Below, piece by piece: positions 31,870 to 45,400 of a stretch of 64,000 nt of DNA. Origin of the DNA: Cepaea nemoralis (taxonomy: Eukaryota > Mollusca > Gastropoda > Stylommatophora > Helicidae). Position 1 is the first letter of the stretch. Each line of letters starts with the position of its first letter. The stretch covers positions 5,001 to 69,000 of the forward strand of contig JACEFZ010014577.1 of NCBI GenBank assembly GCA_014155875.1, read 5' to 3'. The position numbers and the translations under genes are program-made. Below the pieces are notes generated by a model. That model worked only from the letters and a program-made list of their open reading frames with translations. It did not search any database and was not told the DNA's origin.

Positions 31870-32110
31870 CATATGTTTTTCATACCGCTCAACTTGAAAA
31901 GGCTTTTTAACGTCCATAGAAAAACTCAAATGAGATTATGCGGGACAGGGAACTAACATATTTGAACGATCTGACATGGAGAGAATATCCTATCCAAAGT
32001 AAATGCTTTCACAAGGCTCATAAATATCAATGTGTTGAAAATACATGTCAGGAAAACCTGACACTACGCAATTCAAACAAACCAAATTTCTTAGAATTGC
32101 TTAAAGCACT
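31870..32110. repeat. Duplicated segment, second copy
   Basis: Pairs with 30100-30370 and closes the second duplication unit. Confidence 0.7.
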
Positions 32111-32148
32111 TGTTCTCAAGGAAATCTTGACATACCTGTGTCTGTATG

Positions 32149-32149
<1 letters not shown>

Positions 32150-32215
<66 letters not shown>

Positions 32216-32286
32216 GTGTGTGTGTGTTGGTGGGTGTGTGTGCATGCGCGCGTGCATGTGTGTGTGTGTATGTGGCGTGCATGTGT

Positions 32287-32345
<59 letters not shown>
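32150..32345. repeat. (CA)n followed by (TG)n
   Basis: About 30 CA units (32150-32209), then 'tatata', then mixed and pure TG to 32345. The two halves are complementary and could fold into a long hairpin. Both can form Z-DNA. Confidence 0.97.
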
Positions 32346-32346
<1 letters not shown>

Positions 32347-32399
32347 TTGTGTGTTGGGTAACAATTTATTTTCTCATTTCTGGCCATTACAGTTTGAAT

Positions 32400-33149
32400 A
32401 TTCGTCTGTAACATTTATAATCAAAGGTGCACATGATCTTCTCAGCTGATTTGTTAATTATCCCAGCAGGTTCACACCTGTATGTTACGACGGGAAATAT
32501 TGAGTTGATTTGTACCTTCTTCTTCTTATAGTCCATATCGTGTGGCGATGGTAATTATGTCTGTCCACAGATTTCTGTCTCTCGTGCTGCTAGTCTTCGT
32601 ATAGTCTACTACGTATGGCGTGGGTGATCATGTCTGTCGACACCCTTCTGTATCTTGTGCTACCATTCATTTCTAATATGCACATTCCTCCTTGTATTCA
32701 TGTCAAACTGTCTTGCAATTTCTCTCTTGCCCTCAGCTTTCCCGTTGTGACGACATACGTAGCTCTCTACCATTATCATGGAAGTTCTTCTTGTCTTCTA
32801 GTTAGGTTGCGACTGGCTGCTTCAATAAGGAGATTACACTTTCCATGACACGCTGGTGTGTTGGGAAACGAGCAGAAATTGGAGAATTGGTGCACGATTA
32901 AAAAGACGTGGTCAGGGCCCTTTGTGATCATGTGTATAGTCTGCAGGAACAGATAAATCAAAGTGGCCTGGGGACAATGGTGACCCAAGGAGTGACCTGA
33001 TGATCTGGCCAAAACTCAGAACTCTGAGTAAAGGAGAGGAGGACATATAATCATGTTGTAATTTGCACCATTAGTAATAGGAGTCTTTGCTGGCTGTTGA
33101 AGGTGACCAGAGCTAGCGTATGGGGATGTCAAGAGTGTTTTGATGCTGA
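32400..33149. other. Unassigned DNA
   Basis: No gene recognised. Two imperfect tandem copies of about 69 bp lie at 32530-32665 ('atagtc.a..acgt.tggcg', 'tgtctgtc.aca'). Confidence 0.4.
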
Positions 33150-33479
33150 TTCTTGACTTATTTCTTGTCAACTCAACTTTACTCTGCTCATCTCATCCAT
33201 CTTAATCAACTCACCTCAATGTCAACTCAATGCAATTCATCTCTCTTTACTCAACTCACCTCACGTCACCTCACGTCAACTCAGTTCAAATCAACACAAC
33301 TCAGTTTACGTCACCTCGACTCTACTCAACTCCGCTTATCTCCACTCAATTTACCTCACTTCAACACAGTTCAAAACAACACAACTAATTTCACGTCACC
33401 CCACGTTAACTGAACTCTATTCAACTCAGCTCATCTTTATTCAATTCACTTCACGTCCAATCAATTCTACTCAATTCAA
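33150..33479. repeat. Degenerate left edge of the satellite
   Basis: Diverged CTCAACTCA / CACCTCA words without regular phase. Tandem arrays usually decay at their edges because exchange is rarer there. Confidence 0.8.
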
Positions 33480-36400
33480 CTCAACTCACCTCATGTCAAC
33501 TCAACTCAACTCACCTCATGTCAACTCAACTCAACTCACCTCATGTCAACTCAACTCAACTCACCTCATATCAACTCAACTCAACTCACCTGATGTCAAC
33601 TCAACTCAACTCACCTCATATCAACTCAACTCACCTCATGTCAACTCAACTCACCTCATGTCAACTCAACTCACCTAATGTCAACTCAACTCAACTCACC
33701 TCATATCAACTCAACTCAACTCACCTCATGTCAACTCAACTCAACTCACCTCATGTCAACTCAACTCACCTCATGTCAACTCAGCTCACCTCATGTCAAC
33801 TGAACTCACCTCATGTCAACTCAGCTCACCTCATGTCAACTCAGCTCACCTCATGTCAACTCAACTCAACTCACCTCATGTCAACTCAACTCACCTCATG
33901 TCAACTCAACTCACCTCATGTCAACTCAACTCACCTCATGTCAACTCAGCTCACCTCATGTCAATTCAGCTCACCTCATGTCAACTCAACTCACCTCATG
34001 TCAACTCAACTCACCTCATGTCAACTCAACTCACCTCATGTCAACTCAACTCACCTCATGTAAACTCAACTCACCTCATGTCAACTCAACTCACCTCATG
34101 TCAACTCAGCTCACCTCATGTCAACTCAACTCACCTCATGTCAACTCAACTCACCTCATGTCAACTCAGCTCACCTCATGTCAACTCAACTCACCTCATG
34201 TCAACTCAGCTCACCTCATGTCAACTCAACTCACCTCATGTCAAACTCAGACTCACCCTCATGTCAACTCAGGCGTCACCTCAGGGTGTCAACTCAACTC
34301 AACTCATGTCAACTCAACTCAACTCACCTCATGTCAACTCAACTCACCTCATGTCAACTCAGCTCACCTCATGTCAACTCAACTCACCTCATGTCAACTC
34401 AACTCAACTCATGTCAACTCAACTCAACTCACCTCATGTCAACTCAGCTCACCTCATGTCAACTCAACTCAATCTCTACACTCATGGTCAACTCAACTCA
34501 ACTCAACCTCATGTCAACTCAACTCAACTAACCTCATGTCAACTCAACTCACTCATGTCAACTCAACTCAACTCATGTCAACTCAACTCACCTCATGTCA
34601 ACTCAGCACACGTCATGTCAACTCAACTCACCTCATGTCAACTCAACTCAGTCTCACCTCATGTCAACTCAACTCAACCTCATGTCAACTCAACTCAGCT
34701 CACCTCATGTCAACTCAACTCACCTCATGTCAACTCAACTCACCTCATGTCAACTCAACTCAACTCACCTAATGTCAACTCAACTCACCTCATGTCAACT
34801 CAACTCACCTTATGTCAACTCAGCTCACCTCATGTCAACTCAACTCAACTCACCTCATGTCAAATCAACTCAACTCACCTTATGTCAACTCAACTCAACT
34901 CACCTCATGTCAACTATACTCACCTCATGTCAACTCAACTCACCTCATGTCAACTCAGCTCACATCATGTCAACTCAACTCAACTCACCTCATGTCAACT
35001 CACCTCATGTCAACTCACCTCATGTCAACTCAACTCACCTCATGTCAACTCAACTCAACTCACCTCATGTCAACTCAACTCACCTCATGTCAACTCAACT
35101 CAACTCACCTCATGTCAACTCAACTCACCTCATGTCAACTCAGCTCACCTCATGTCAACTCACCTCAACTCACCTCGTGTCAACTCAACTCACCTCATGT
35201 CATCTCAACTCAACTCACCTCATGTCAACTCAACTCACCTCATGTCAACTCAGCTCACCTCATGTCAACTCAGCTCACCTCATGTCAACTCAACTCACCT
35301 CATGTCAACTCAACTCACCTCATGTCAACTCAACTCAACTCACCTCATGTCAACTCAACTCACCTCATGTCAACTCACCTCACCTCATGTCAACTCAACT
35401 CAACTCACCTCATGTCAACTCAACTCACCTCATGTCAACTCAACTCAACTCATGTCAACTCAGCTCACCTCATGTCAACTCAACTCACCTCATGTCAACT
35501 CAGCTCACCTCATGTCAACTCAACTCACCTCATGTCAACTCAGCTCACCTCATGTCAACTCAACTCACCTCATGTCAACTCAGCTCACCTCATGTCAACT
35601 CACCTCACCTCATGTCAACTCACCGCAACTCATGTCAACTCAACTCAACTCATGTCAACTCACCTCATGTCAACTCAACTGACCTCATGTCAACTCACTT
35701 CACCTCATGTCAACTCAACTCAACTCACTTCATGTCAACTCAACTCACCTCATGTCAACTCAACTCAACTCATGTCAACTCAGCTCACCTCATGTCAACT
35801 CAACTCACCTCATGTCAACTCAGCTCACCTCATGTCAACTCAGCTCACCTCATGTCAACTCAGCTCACCTCATGTCAACTCAGCTCACCTCATGTCAACT
35901 CAACTCACCTCATGTCAACTCAACTCAACTCATGTCAACTCAACTCACCTCATGTCAACTCAACTTAGCTCACCTCATGTCAACTCAACTCACCTTATGT
36001 AAACTCAACTCAGCTCATGTCAACTCAGCTCACCTCATGTCAACTCACTCACCTCATGTCAACTCAACTCACCTCATGTCAACTCACTCAACTCACCTCA
36101 TGTCAACTCAACTCACCTCATGTCAACTCACCTCACCTCATGTCAACTCAACTCAACTCACCTCATGTCAACTCAACTCACCTCATGTCAACTCAACTCA
36201 ACTCATGTCAACTCAGCTCACCTCATGTCAACTCAACTCACCTCATGTCAACTCAGCTCACCTCATGTCAACTCAACTCACCTCATGTCAACTCAGCTCA
36301 CCTCATGTCAACTCAGCTCACCTCATGTCAACTCACCTCACCTCATGTCAACTCACCTCAACTCATGTCAACTCAACTCAACTCATGTCAACTCACCTCA

Positions 36401-39400
36401 TGTCAACTCAACTCACCTCATGTCAACTCACTTCACCTCATGTCAACTCAACTCAACTCACCTCATGTCAACTCAACTCACCTCATGTCAACTCAACTCA
36501 ACTCATGTCAACTCAGCTCACCTCATGTCAACTCAACTCACCTCATGTCAACTCAGCTCACCTCATGTCAACTCAGCTCACCTCATGTCAACTCAGCTCA
36601 CCTCATGTCAACTCAGCTCACCTCATGTCAACTCAACTCATCTCATGTCAACTCAACTCAACTCATGTCAACTCAACTCACCTCATGTCAACTCAACTTA
36701 GCTCACCTCATGTCAACTCAACTCACCTTATGTAAACTCAACTCAGCTCATGTCAACTCAGCTCACCTCATGTCAACTCAGCTCACCTCATGTCAACTCA
36801 GCTCACCTCATGTCAACTCAGCTCACCTCATGTCAACTCAACTCACCTCATGTCAACTCAACTCAACTCATGTCAACTCAACTCACCTCATGTCAACTCA
36901 ACTTAGCTCACCTCATGTCAACTCAACTCACCTTATGTAAACTCAACTCAGCTCACCTCATGTCACTCACTCACCTCATGTCAACTCAACTCACCTCATG
37001 TCAACTCAACTCAACTCACCTAATGTCAATTCAACTCACCTCATGTCAACTCAACTCACCTCATGTCAACTCAGCTCACCTCATGTCAACTCAACTCCTG
37101 TCTCTTATACACCTCAACTCACCTCATGTCATCTCAACTCAACTCACCTCATGTCAACTCAACTCAACTCACCTCATGTCAACTCAACTCACCTCATGTC
37201 AACTCAACTCACCTCATGTCAACTCAGCTCACCTCATGTCAACTCAACTCAACTCACCTCATGTCAACTCACCTCATGTCAACTCACCTCATGTCAACTC
37301 AACTAACCTCATGTCAACTCAACTCAACTCACCTCATGTCAACTCAACTCACCTCATGTCAACTCAGCTCACCTCATGTCAACTCAGCTCACCTCATGTC
37401 AACTCAACTCAACTCATGTCAACTCAACTCAACTCACCTCATGTCAACTCAACTCACCTCATGTCAACTCTGCTCACCTCATGTCAACTCAACTCACCTC
37501 ATGTCAACTCAACTCAACTCATGTCAACTCAACTCAACTCACCTCATGTCAACTCAGCTCACCTCATGTCAACTCAACTCAACTCACCTCATGTCAACTC
37601 AACTCAACTCACCTCATGTCAACTCAACTCAACTCACCTCATGTCAACTCAACTCACCTCATGTCAACTCAACTCAACTCATGTCAACTCAACTCACCTC
37701 ATGTCAACTCAGCACACGTCATGTCAACTCAACTCACCTCATGTCAACTCAACTCAGCTCACCTCATGTCAACTCAACTCACCTCATGTCAACTCAACTC
37801 AACTCACCTCATGTCAACTCAACTCACCTCATGTCAACTCAACTCACCTCATGTCAACTCAACTCAACTCACCTAATGTCAACTCAACTCACCTCATGTC
37901 AACTCAACTCACCTTATGTCAACTCAGCTCACCTCATGTCAACTCAACTCAACTCACCTCATGTCAAATCAACTCAACTCACCTTATGTCAACTCAACTC
38001 AACTCACCTCATGTCAACTATACTCACCTCATGTCAACTCAACTCACCTCATGTCAACTCAGCTCACATCATGTCAACTCAACTCAACTCACCTCATGTC
38101 AACTCACCTCATGTCAACTCACCTCATGTCAACTCAACTCACCTCATGTCAACTCAACTCAACTCACCTCATGTCAACTCAACTCACCTCATGTCAACTC
38201 AACTCAACTCACCTCATGTCAACTCAACTCACCTCATGTCAACTCAGCTCACCTCATGTCAACTCACCTCAACTCACCTCGTGTCAACTTAACTCACCTC
38301 ATGTCATCTCAACTCAACTCACCTCATGTCAACTCAACTCACCTCATGTCAACTCAGCTCACCTCATGTCAACTCAGCTCACCTCATGTCAACTCAACTC
38401 ACCTCATGTCAACTCAACTCAGCTCACCTCATGTCAACTCAACTCACCTCATGTCAACTCAACTCAAATCACCTCATGTCAACTCAACTCACCTCATGTC
38501 AACTCAACTCACCTCATGTCAACTCAACTCAACTCACCTAATGTCAACTCAACTCACCTCATGTCAACTCAACTCACCTTATGTCACTCAGCTCACCTCA
38601 TGTCACTCAACTCAACTCACCTCATGTCAAATCAACTCAACTCACCTTATGTCAACTCAACTCAACTCACCTCATGTCAACTATACTCACCTCATGTCAA
38701 CTCAACTCACCTCATGTCAACTCAGCTCACATCATGTCAACTCAACTCAACTCACCTCATGTCAACTCACCTCATGTCAACTCACCTCATGTCACTCAAC
38801 TCACCTCATGTCAACTCAACTCAACTCACCTCATGTCAACTCAACTCACCTCATGTCAACTCAACTCAACTCACCTCATGTCAACTCACTCACCTCATGT
38901 CAACTCAGCTCACCTCATGTCAACTCACCTCAACTCACCTCGTGTCAACTCAACTCACCTCATGTCATCTCACTCAACTCATCTCATGTCAACTCAACTC
39001 ACCTCATGTCAACTCAGCTCACCTCATGTCAACTCAGCTCACCTCATGTCAACTCACCTCACCTCATGTCACTCAACTCACCTCATGTCAACTCAACTCA
39101 ACTCACCTCATGTCAACTCAACTCACCTCATGTCAACTCACCTCACCTCATGTCAACTCAACTCAACTCACCTCTGTCAACTCAACTCACCTCATGTCAA
39201 CTCAACTCAACTCATGTCAACTCAGCTCACCTCATGTCAACTCAACTCACCTCATGTCAACTCAGCTCACCTCATGTCAACTCAACTCACCTCATGTCAA
39301 CTCAGCTCACCTCATGTCAACTCAACTCACCTCATGTCAACTCAGCTCACCTCATGTCAACTCACCTCACCTCATGTCAACTCACCTCAACTCATGTCAA

Positions 39401-42400
39401 CTCAACTCACTCATGTCAACTCACCTCATGTCAACTCAACTCACCTCATGTCAACTCACTTCACCTCATGTCAACTCAACTCAACTCACCTCATGTCAAC
39501 TCAACTCACCTCATGTCAACTCAACTCACTCATGTCAACTCAGCTCACCTCATGTCAACTCAACTCACCTCATGTCAACTCAGCTCACCTCATGTCAACT
39601 CAGCTCACCTCATGTCAACTCAGCTCACCTCATGTCAACTCAGCTCACCTCATGTCAACTCAACTCACCTCATGTCAACTCAACTCAACTCATGTCAACT
39701 CAACTCACCTCATGTCAACTCAACTCAACTCATCTCATGTCAACTCAACTCACCTCATGTCAACTCAACTCACCTCATGTCAACTCAGCTCACCTCATGT
39801 CAACTCACTCACCTCATGTCAACTCAGCTCACCTCATGTCAACTCACTCAACTCCCTCATGTCAACTCACTCACCTCATGTCAACTCACCTCACCTCAGT
39901 CAACTCAACTCAACTCACCCATGCAACTCAACTCACCTCATGTCAACTCAACTCAACTCATGTCAACTCAGACTCACCTCATGTCAACTCAGCTCACCTC
40001 ATGTCAACTCAGCTCACCTCATGTCAACTCACTCACCTCATGTCAACTCAACTCACCTCATGTCAACTCAATCACTCATGTCACTCAGCTCACCTCATGT
40101 CAACTCACTCACCTCATGTCAACTCAACTCACCTCATGTCAACTCAACTCAACTCACCTCATGTCAACTCAACTCACTCAGTCAACTCACTCACTCAGTC
40201 AACTCAGCTCACCTCATGTCAACTCAACTCACCTCATGTCAACCAGCCACCACAACTCACTCACCTCATGTCAACTCAGCTCACCTCATGTCAACTCAAC
40301 TCACCTCATGTCAACTCAGCTCACCTCATGTCAACTCACCTCACCTCATGTCAACTCACCTCAACTCATGTCAACTCAACTCAACTCATGTCAACTCACC
40401 TCATGTCAACTCAACTCACCTCATGTCAACTCACTTCACCTCATGTCAACTCAACTCAACTCACCTCATGTCAACTCAACTCACCTCATGTCAACTCAAC
40501 TCAACTCATGTCAACTCAGCTCACCTCATGTCAACTCAACTCACCTCATGTCAACTCAGCTCACCTCATGTCAACTCAGCTCACCTCATGTCAACTCAGC
40601 TCACCTCATGTCAACTCAGCTCACCTCATGTCAACTCAACTCACCTCATGTCAACTCAACTCAACTCATGTCAACTCAACTCACCTCATGTCAACTCAAC
40701 TTAGCTCACCTCATGTCAACTCAACTCACCTTATGTAAACTCAACTCAGCTCATGTCAACTCAGCTCACCTCATGTCAACTCAGCTCACCTCATGTCAAC
40801 TCAACTCACCTTATGTAAACTCAACTCAGCTCATGTCAACTCAGCTCACCTCATGTCAACTCAACTCACCTCATGTCAACTCAACTCACCTCATGTCAAC
40901 TCAACTCAACTCACCTCATGTCAACTCAACTCACCTCATGTCAACTCACCTCACCTCATGTCAACTCAACTCAACTCACCTCATGTCAACTCAACTCACC
41001 TCATGTCAACTCAACTCAACTCATGTCAACTCAGCTCACCTCATGTCAACTCAACTCACCTCATGTCAACTCAGCTCACCTCATGTCAACTCAACTCACC
41101 TCATGTCAACTCAGCTCACCTCATGTCAACTCAGCTCACCTCATGTCAACTCACCTCACCTCATGTCAACTCACCTCAACTCATGTCAACTCAACTCAAC
41201 TCATGTCAACTCACCTCATGTCAACTCAACTCACCTCATGTCAACTCACTTCACCTCATGTCAACTCACTCAACTCACCTCATGTCAACTCAACTCACCT
41301 CATGTCAACTCAACTCAACTCATGTCAACTCAGCTCACCCATGTCAACTCAACTCACCTCATGTCAACTCAGCTCACCTCATGTCAACTCAGCTCACCTC
41401 ATGTCAACTCAGCTCACCTCATGTCAACTCAGCTCACCTCATGTCAACTCAACTCACCTCATGTCAACTCAACTCAACTCATGTCAACTCAACTCACCTC
41501 ATGTCAACTCAACTTAGCTCACCTCATGTCAACTCAACTCACCTTATGTAAACTCAACTCAGCTCATGTCAACTCAGCTCACCTCATGTCAACTCAGCTC
41601 ACCTCATGTCAACTCAGCTCACCTCATGTCAACTCAGCTCACCTCATGTCAACTCAACTCACCTCATGTCAACTCAACTCAACTCATGTCAACTCAACTC
41701 ACCTCATGTCAACTCAACTTAGCTCACCTCATGTCAACTCAACTCACCTTATGTAAACTCAACTCAGCTCACCTCATGTCAACTCAACTCACCTCATGTC
41801 AACTCAACTCACCTCATGTCAACTCAACTCAACTCACCTAATGTCAATTCAACTCACCTCATGTCAACTCAACTCACCTCATGTCAACTCAGCTCACCTT
41901 ATGTCAACTCAACCCAACTCACCTCATGTCAACTCAACTCAACTCACCTCATGTCAACTCAACTCAACTCACCTCATGTCAACTCAACTCACCTCATGTC
42001 AACTCAACTCACCTCATGTCAACTCAGCTCACCTCATGTCAACTCAACTCAACTCACCTCATGTCAACTCACCTCAACTCACCTCATGTCAACTCAACTA
42101 ACCTCATGTCAACTCAACTCAACTCACCTCATGTCAACTCAACTCACCTCATGTCAACTCAGCTCACCTCATGTCAACTCAGCTCACCTCATGTCAACTC
42201 AACTCAACTCATGTCAACTCAACTCAACTCACCTCATGTCAACTCAACTCACCTCATGTCAACTCTGCTCACCTCATGTCAACTCAACTCACCTCATGTC
42301 AACTCAACTCAACTCATGTCAACTCAACTCAACTCACCTCATGTCAACTCAGCTCACTCATGTCACTCAACTCAACTCACTCATGTCAACTCAACTCAAC

Positions 42401-45400
42401 TCACCTCATGTCAACTCAACTCAACTCACCTCATGTCAACTCAACTCACCTCATGTCAACTCAACTCAACTCATGTCAACTCAACTCACCTCATGTCAAC
42501 TCAGCACACGTCATGTCAACTCAACTCACCTCATGTCAACTCAACTCAGCTCACCTCATGTCAACTCAACTCACCTCATGTCAACTCAACTCAACTCACC
42601 TCATGTCAACTCAACTCACCTCATGTCAACTCAACTCACCTCATGTCAACTCACTCAACTCACCTAATGTCAACTCAACTCACCTCATGTCAACTCAACT
42701 CACCTTATGTCAACTCAGCTCACCTCATGTCAACTCAACTCAACTCACCTCATGTCAAATCAACTCAACTCACCTTATGTCAACTCAACTCAACTCACCT
42801 CATGTCAACTATACTCACCTCATGTCAACTCAACTCACCTCATGTCAACTCAGCTCACATCATGTCAACTCAACTCAACTCACCTCATGTCAACTCACCT
42901 CATGTCAACTCACCTCATGTCAACTCAACTCACCTCATGTCAACTCAACTCAACTCACCTCATGTCAACTCAACTCACCTCATGTCAACTCAACTCAACT
43001 CAACTCTCATGTCAACTCACTCAACCTCATGTCAACTCAGCTCACCTCATGTCAACTCACCTCAAACTCACCTCGTGTCAACTTAACTCACCTCATGTCA
43101 TCTCAACTCAACTCACCTCATGTCAACTCAACTCACCTCATGTCAACTCAGCTCACCTCATGTCAACTCAGCTCACCTCATGTCAACTCAACTCACCTCA
43201 TGTCAACTCAACTCAGCTCACTCATGTCAACTAACTCACCTCATGTCAACTCAACTCAACTCACCTCATGTCAACTCAACTCACCTCATGTCAACTCAAC
43301 TCACCTCATGTCAACTCAACTCAACTCACCTAATGTCAACTCAACTCACCTCATGTCAACTCAACTCACCTTATGTCAACTCAGCTCACCTCATGTCAAC
43401 TCAACTCACTCACTCATGTCAAATCAACTCAACTCACCTTATGTCAACTCAACTCAACTCACCTCATGTCAACTATACTCACCTCATGTCAACTCAACTC
43501 ACCTCATGTCAACTCAGCTCACATCATGTCAACTCAACTCAACTCACCTCATGTCAACTCACCTCATGTCAACTCACCTCATGTCAACTCAACTCACCTC
43601 ATGTCAACTCAACTCAACTCACCTCATGTCAACTCAACTCACCTCATGTCAACTCAACTCAACTCACCTCATGTCAACTCAACTCACCTCATGTCAACTC
43701 AGCTCACCTCATGTCAACTCACCTCAACTCACCTCGTGTCAACTCAACTCACCTCATGTCATCTCAACTCAACTCATCTCATGTCAACTCAACTCACCTC
43801 ATGTCAACTCAGCTCACCTCATGTCAACTCAGCTCACCTCATGTCAACTCACCTCACCTCATGTCAACTCAACTCACCTCATGTCAACTCAACTCAACTC
43901 ACCTCATGTCAACTCAACTCACCTCATGTCAACTCACCTCACCTCATGTCAACTCAACTCAACTCACCTCATGTCAACTCAACTCACCTCATGTCAACTC
44001 AACTCAACTCATGTCAACTCAGCTCACCTCATGTCAACTCAACTCACCTCATGTCAACTCAGCTCACCTCATGTCAACTCAACTCACCTCATGTCAACTC
44101 AGCTCACCTCATGTCAACTCAACTCACCTCATGTCAACTCAGCTCACCTCATGTCAACTCACCTCACCTCATGTCAACTCACCTCAACTCATGTCAACTC
44201 AACTCAACTCATGTCAACTCACCTCATGTCAACTCAACTCACCTCATGTCAAACTCACTTCACCTCATGTCACTCAACTCAACTCACCTCATGTCAACTC
44301 AACTCACCTCATGTCAACTCAACTCAACTCATGTCAACTCAGCTCACCTCATGTCAACTCAACTCACCTCATGTCAACTCAGCTCACCTCATGTCAACTC
44401 AGCTCACCTCATGTCAACTCAGCTCACCTCATGTCAACTCAGCTCACCTCATGTCAACTCAACTCACCTCATGTCAACTCAACTCAACTCATGTCAACTC
44501 AACTCACCTCATGTCAACTCAACTTAGCTCACCTCATGTCAACTCAACTCACCTTATGTAAACTCAACTCAGCTCATGTCAACTCAGCTCACCTCATGTC
44601 AACTCAACTCACCTCATGTCAACTCAACTCACCTCATGTCAACTCAACTCAACTCACCTCATGTCAACTCAACTCACCTCATGTCAACTCACCTCACCTC
44701 ATGTCAACTCAACTGAACTCACCTCATGTCAACTCAACTCACCTCATGTCAACTCAACTCAACTCATGTCAACTCAGCTCACCTCATGTCAACTCAACTC
44801 ACCTCATGTCAACTCAGCTCACCTCATGTCAACTCAACTCACCTCATGTCAACTCAGCTCACCTCATGTCAACTCAACTCACCTCATGTCAACTCAGCTC
44901 ACCTCATGTCAACTCACCTCACCTCATGTCAACTCACCTCAACTCATGTCAACTCAACTCAACTCATGTCAACTCACCTCATGTCAACTCAACTCACCTC
45001 ATGTCAACTCACTTCACCTCATGTCAACTCAACTCAACTCACCTCATGTCAACTCAACTCACCTCATATCAACTCAACTCAACTCATGTCAACTCAGCTC
45101 ACCTCATGTCAACTCAACTCACCTCATGTCAACTCAGCTCACCTCATGTCAACTCAGCTCACCTCATGTCAACTCAGCTCACCTCATGTCAACTCAGCTC
45201 ACCTCATGTCAACTCAACTCACCTCATGTCAACTCAACTCAACTCATGTCAACTCAACTCACCTCATGTCAACTCAACTTAGCTCACCTCATGTCAACTC
45301 AACTCACCTTATGTAAACTCAACTCAGCTCATGTCAACTCAGCTCACCTCATGTCAACTCAGCTCACTCATGTCAACTCAGCTCACCTCACCTAATGTCA

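Noticed and set aside
32048..32414. Cys/Val and His/Thr repeat frames
   Set aside because: Translation of CA/TG dinucleotides.
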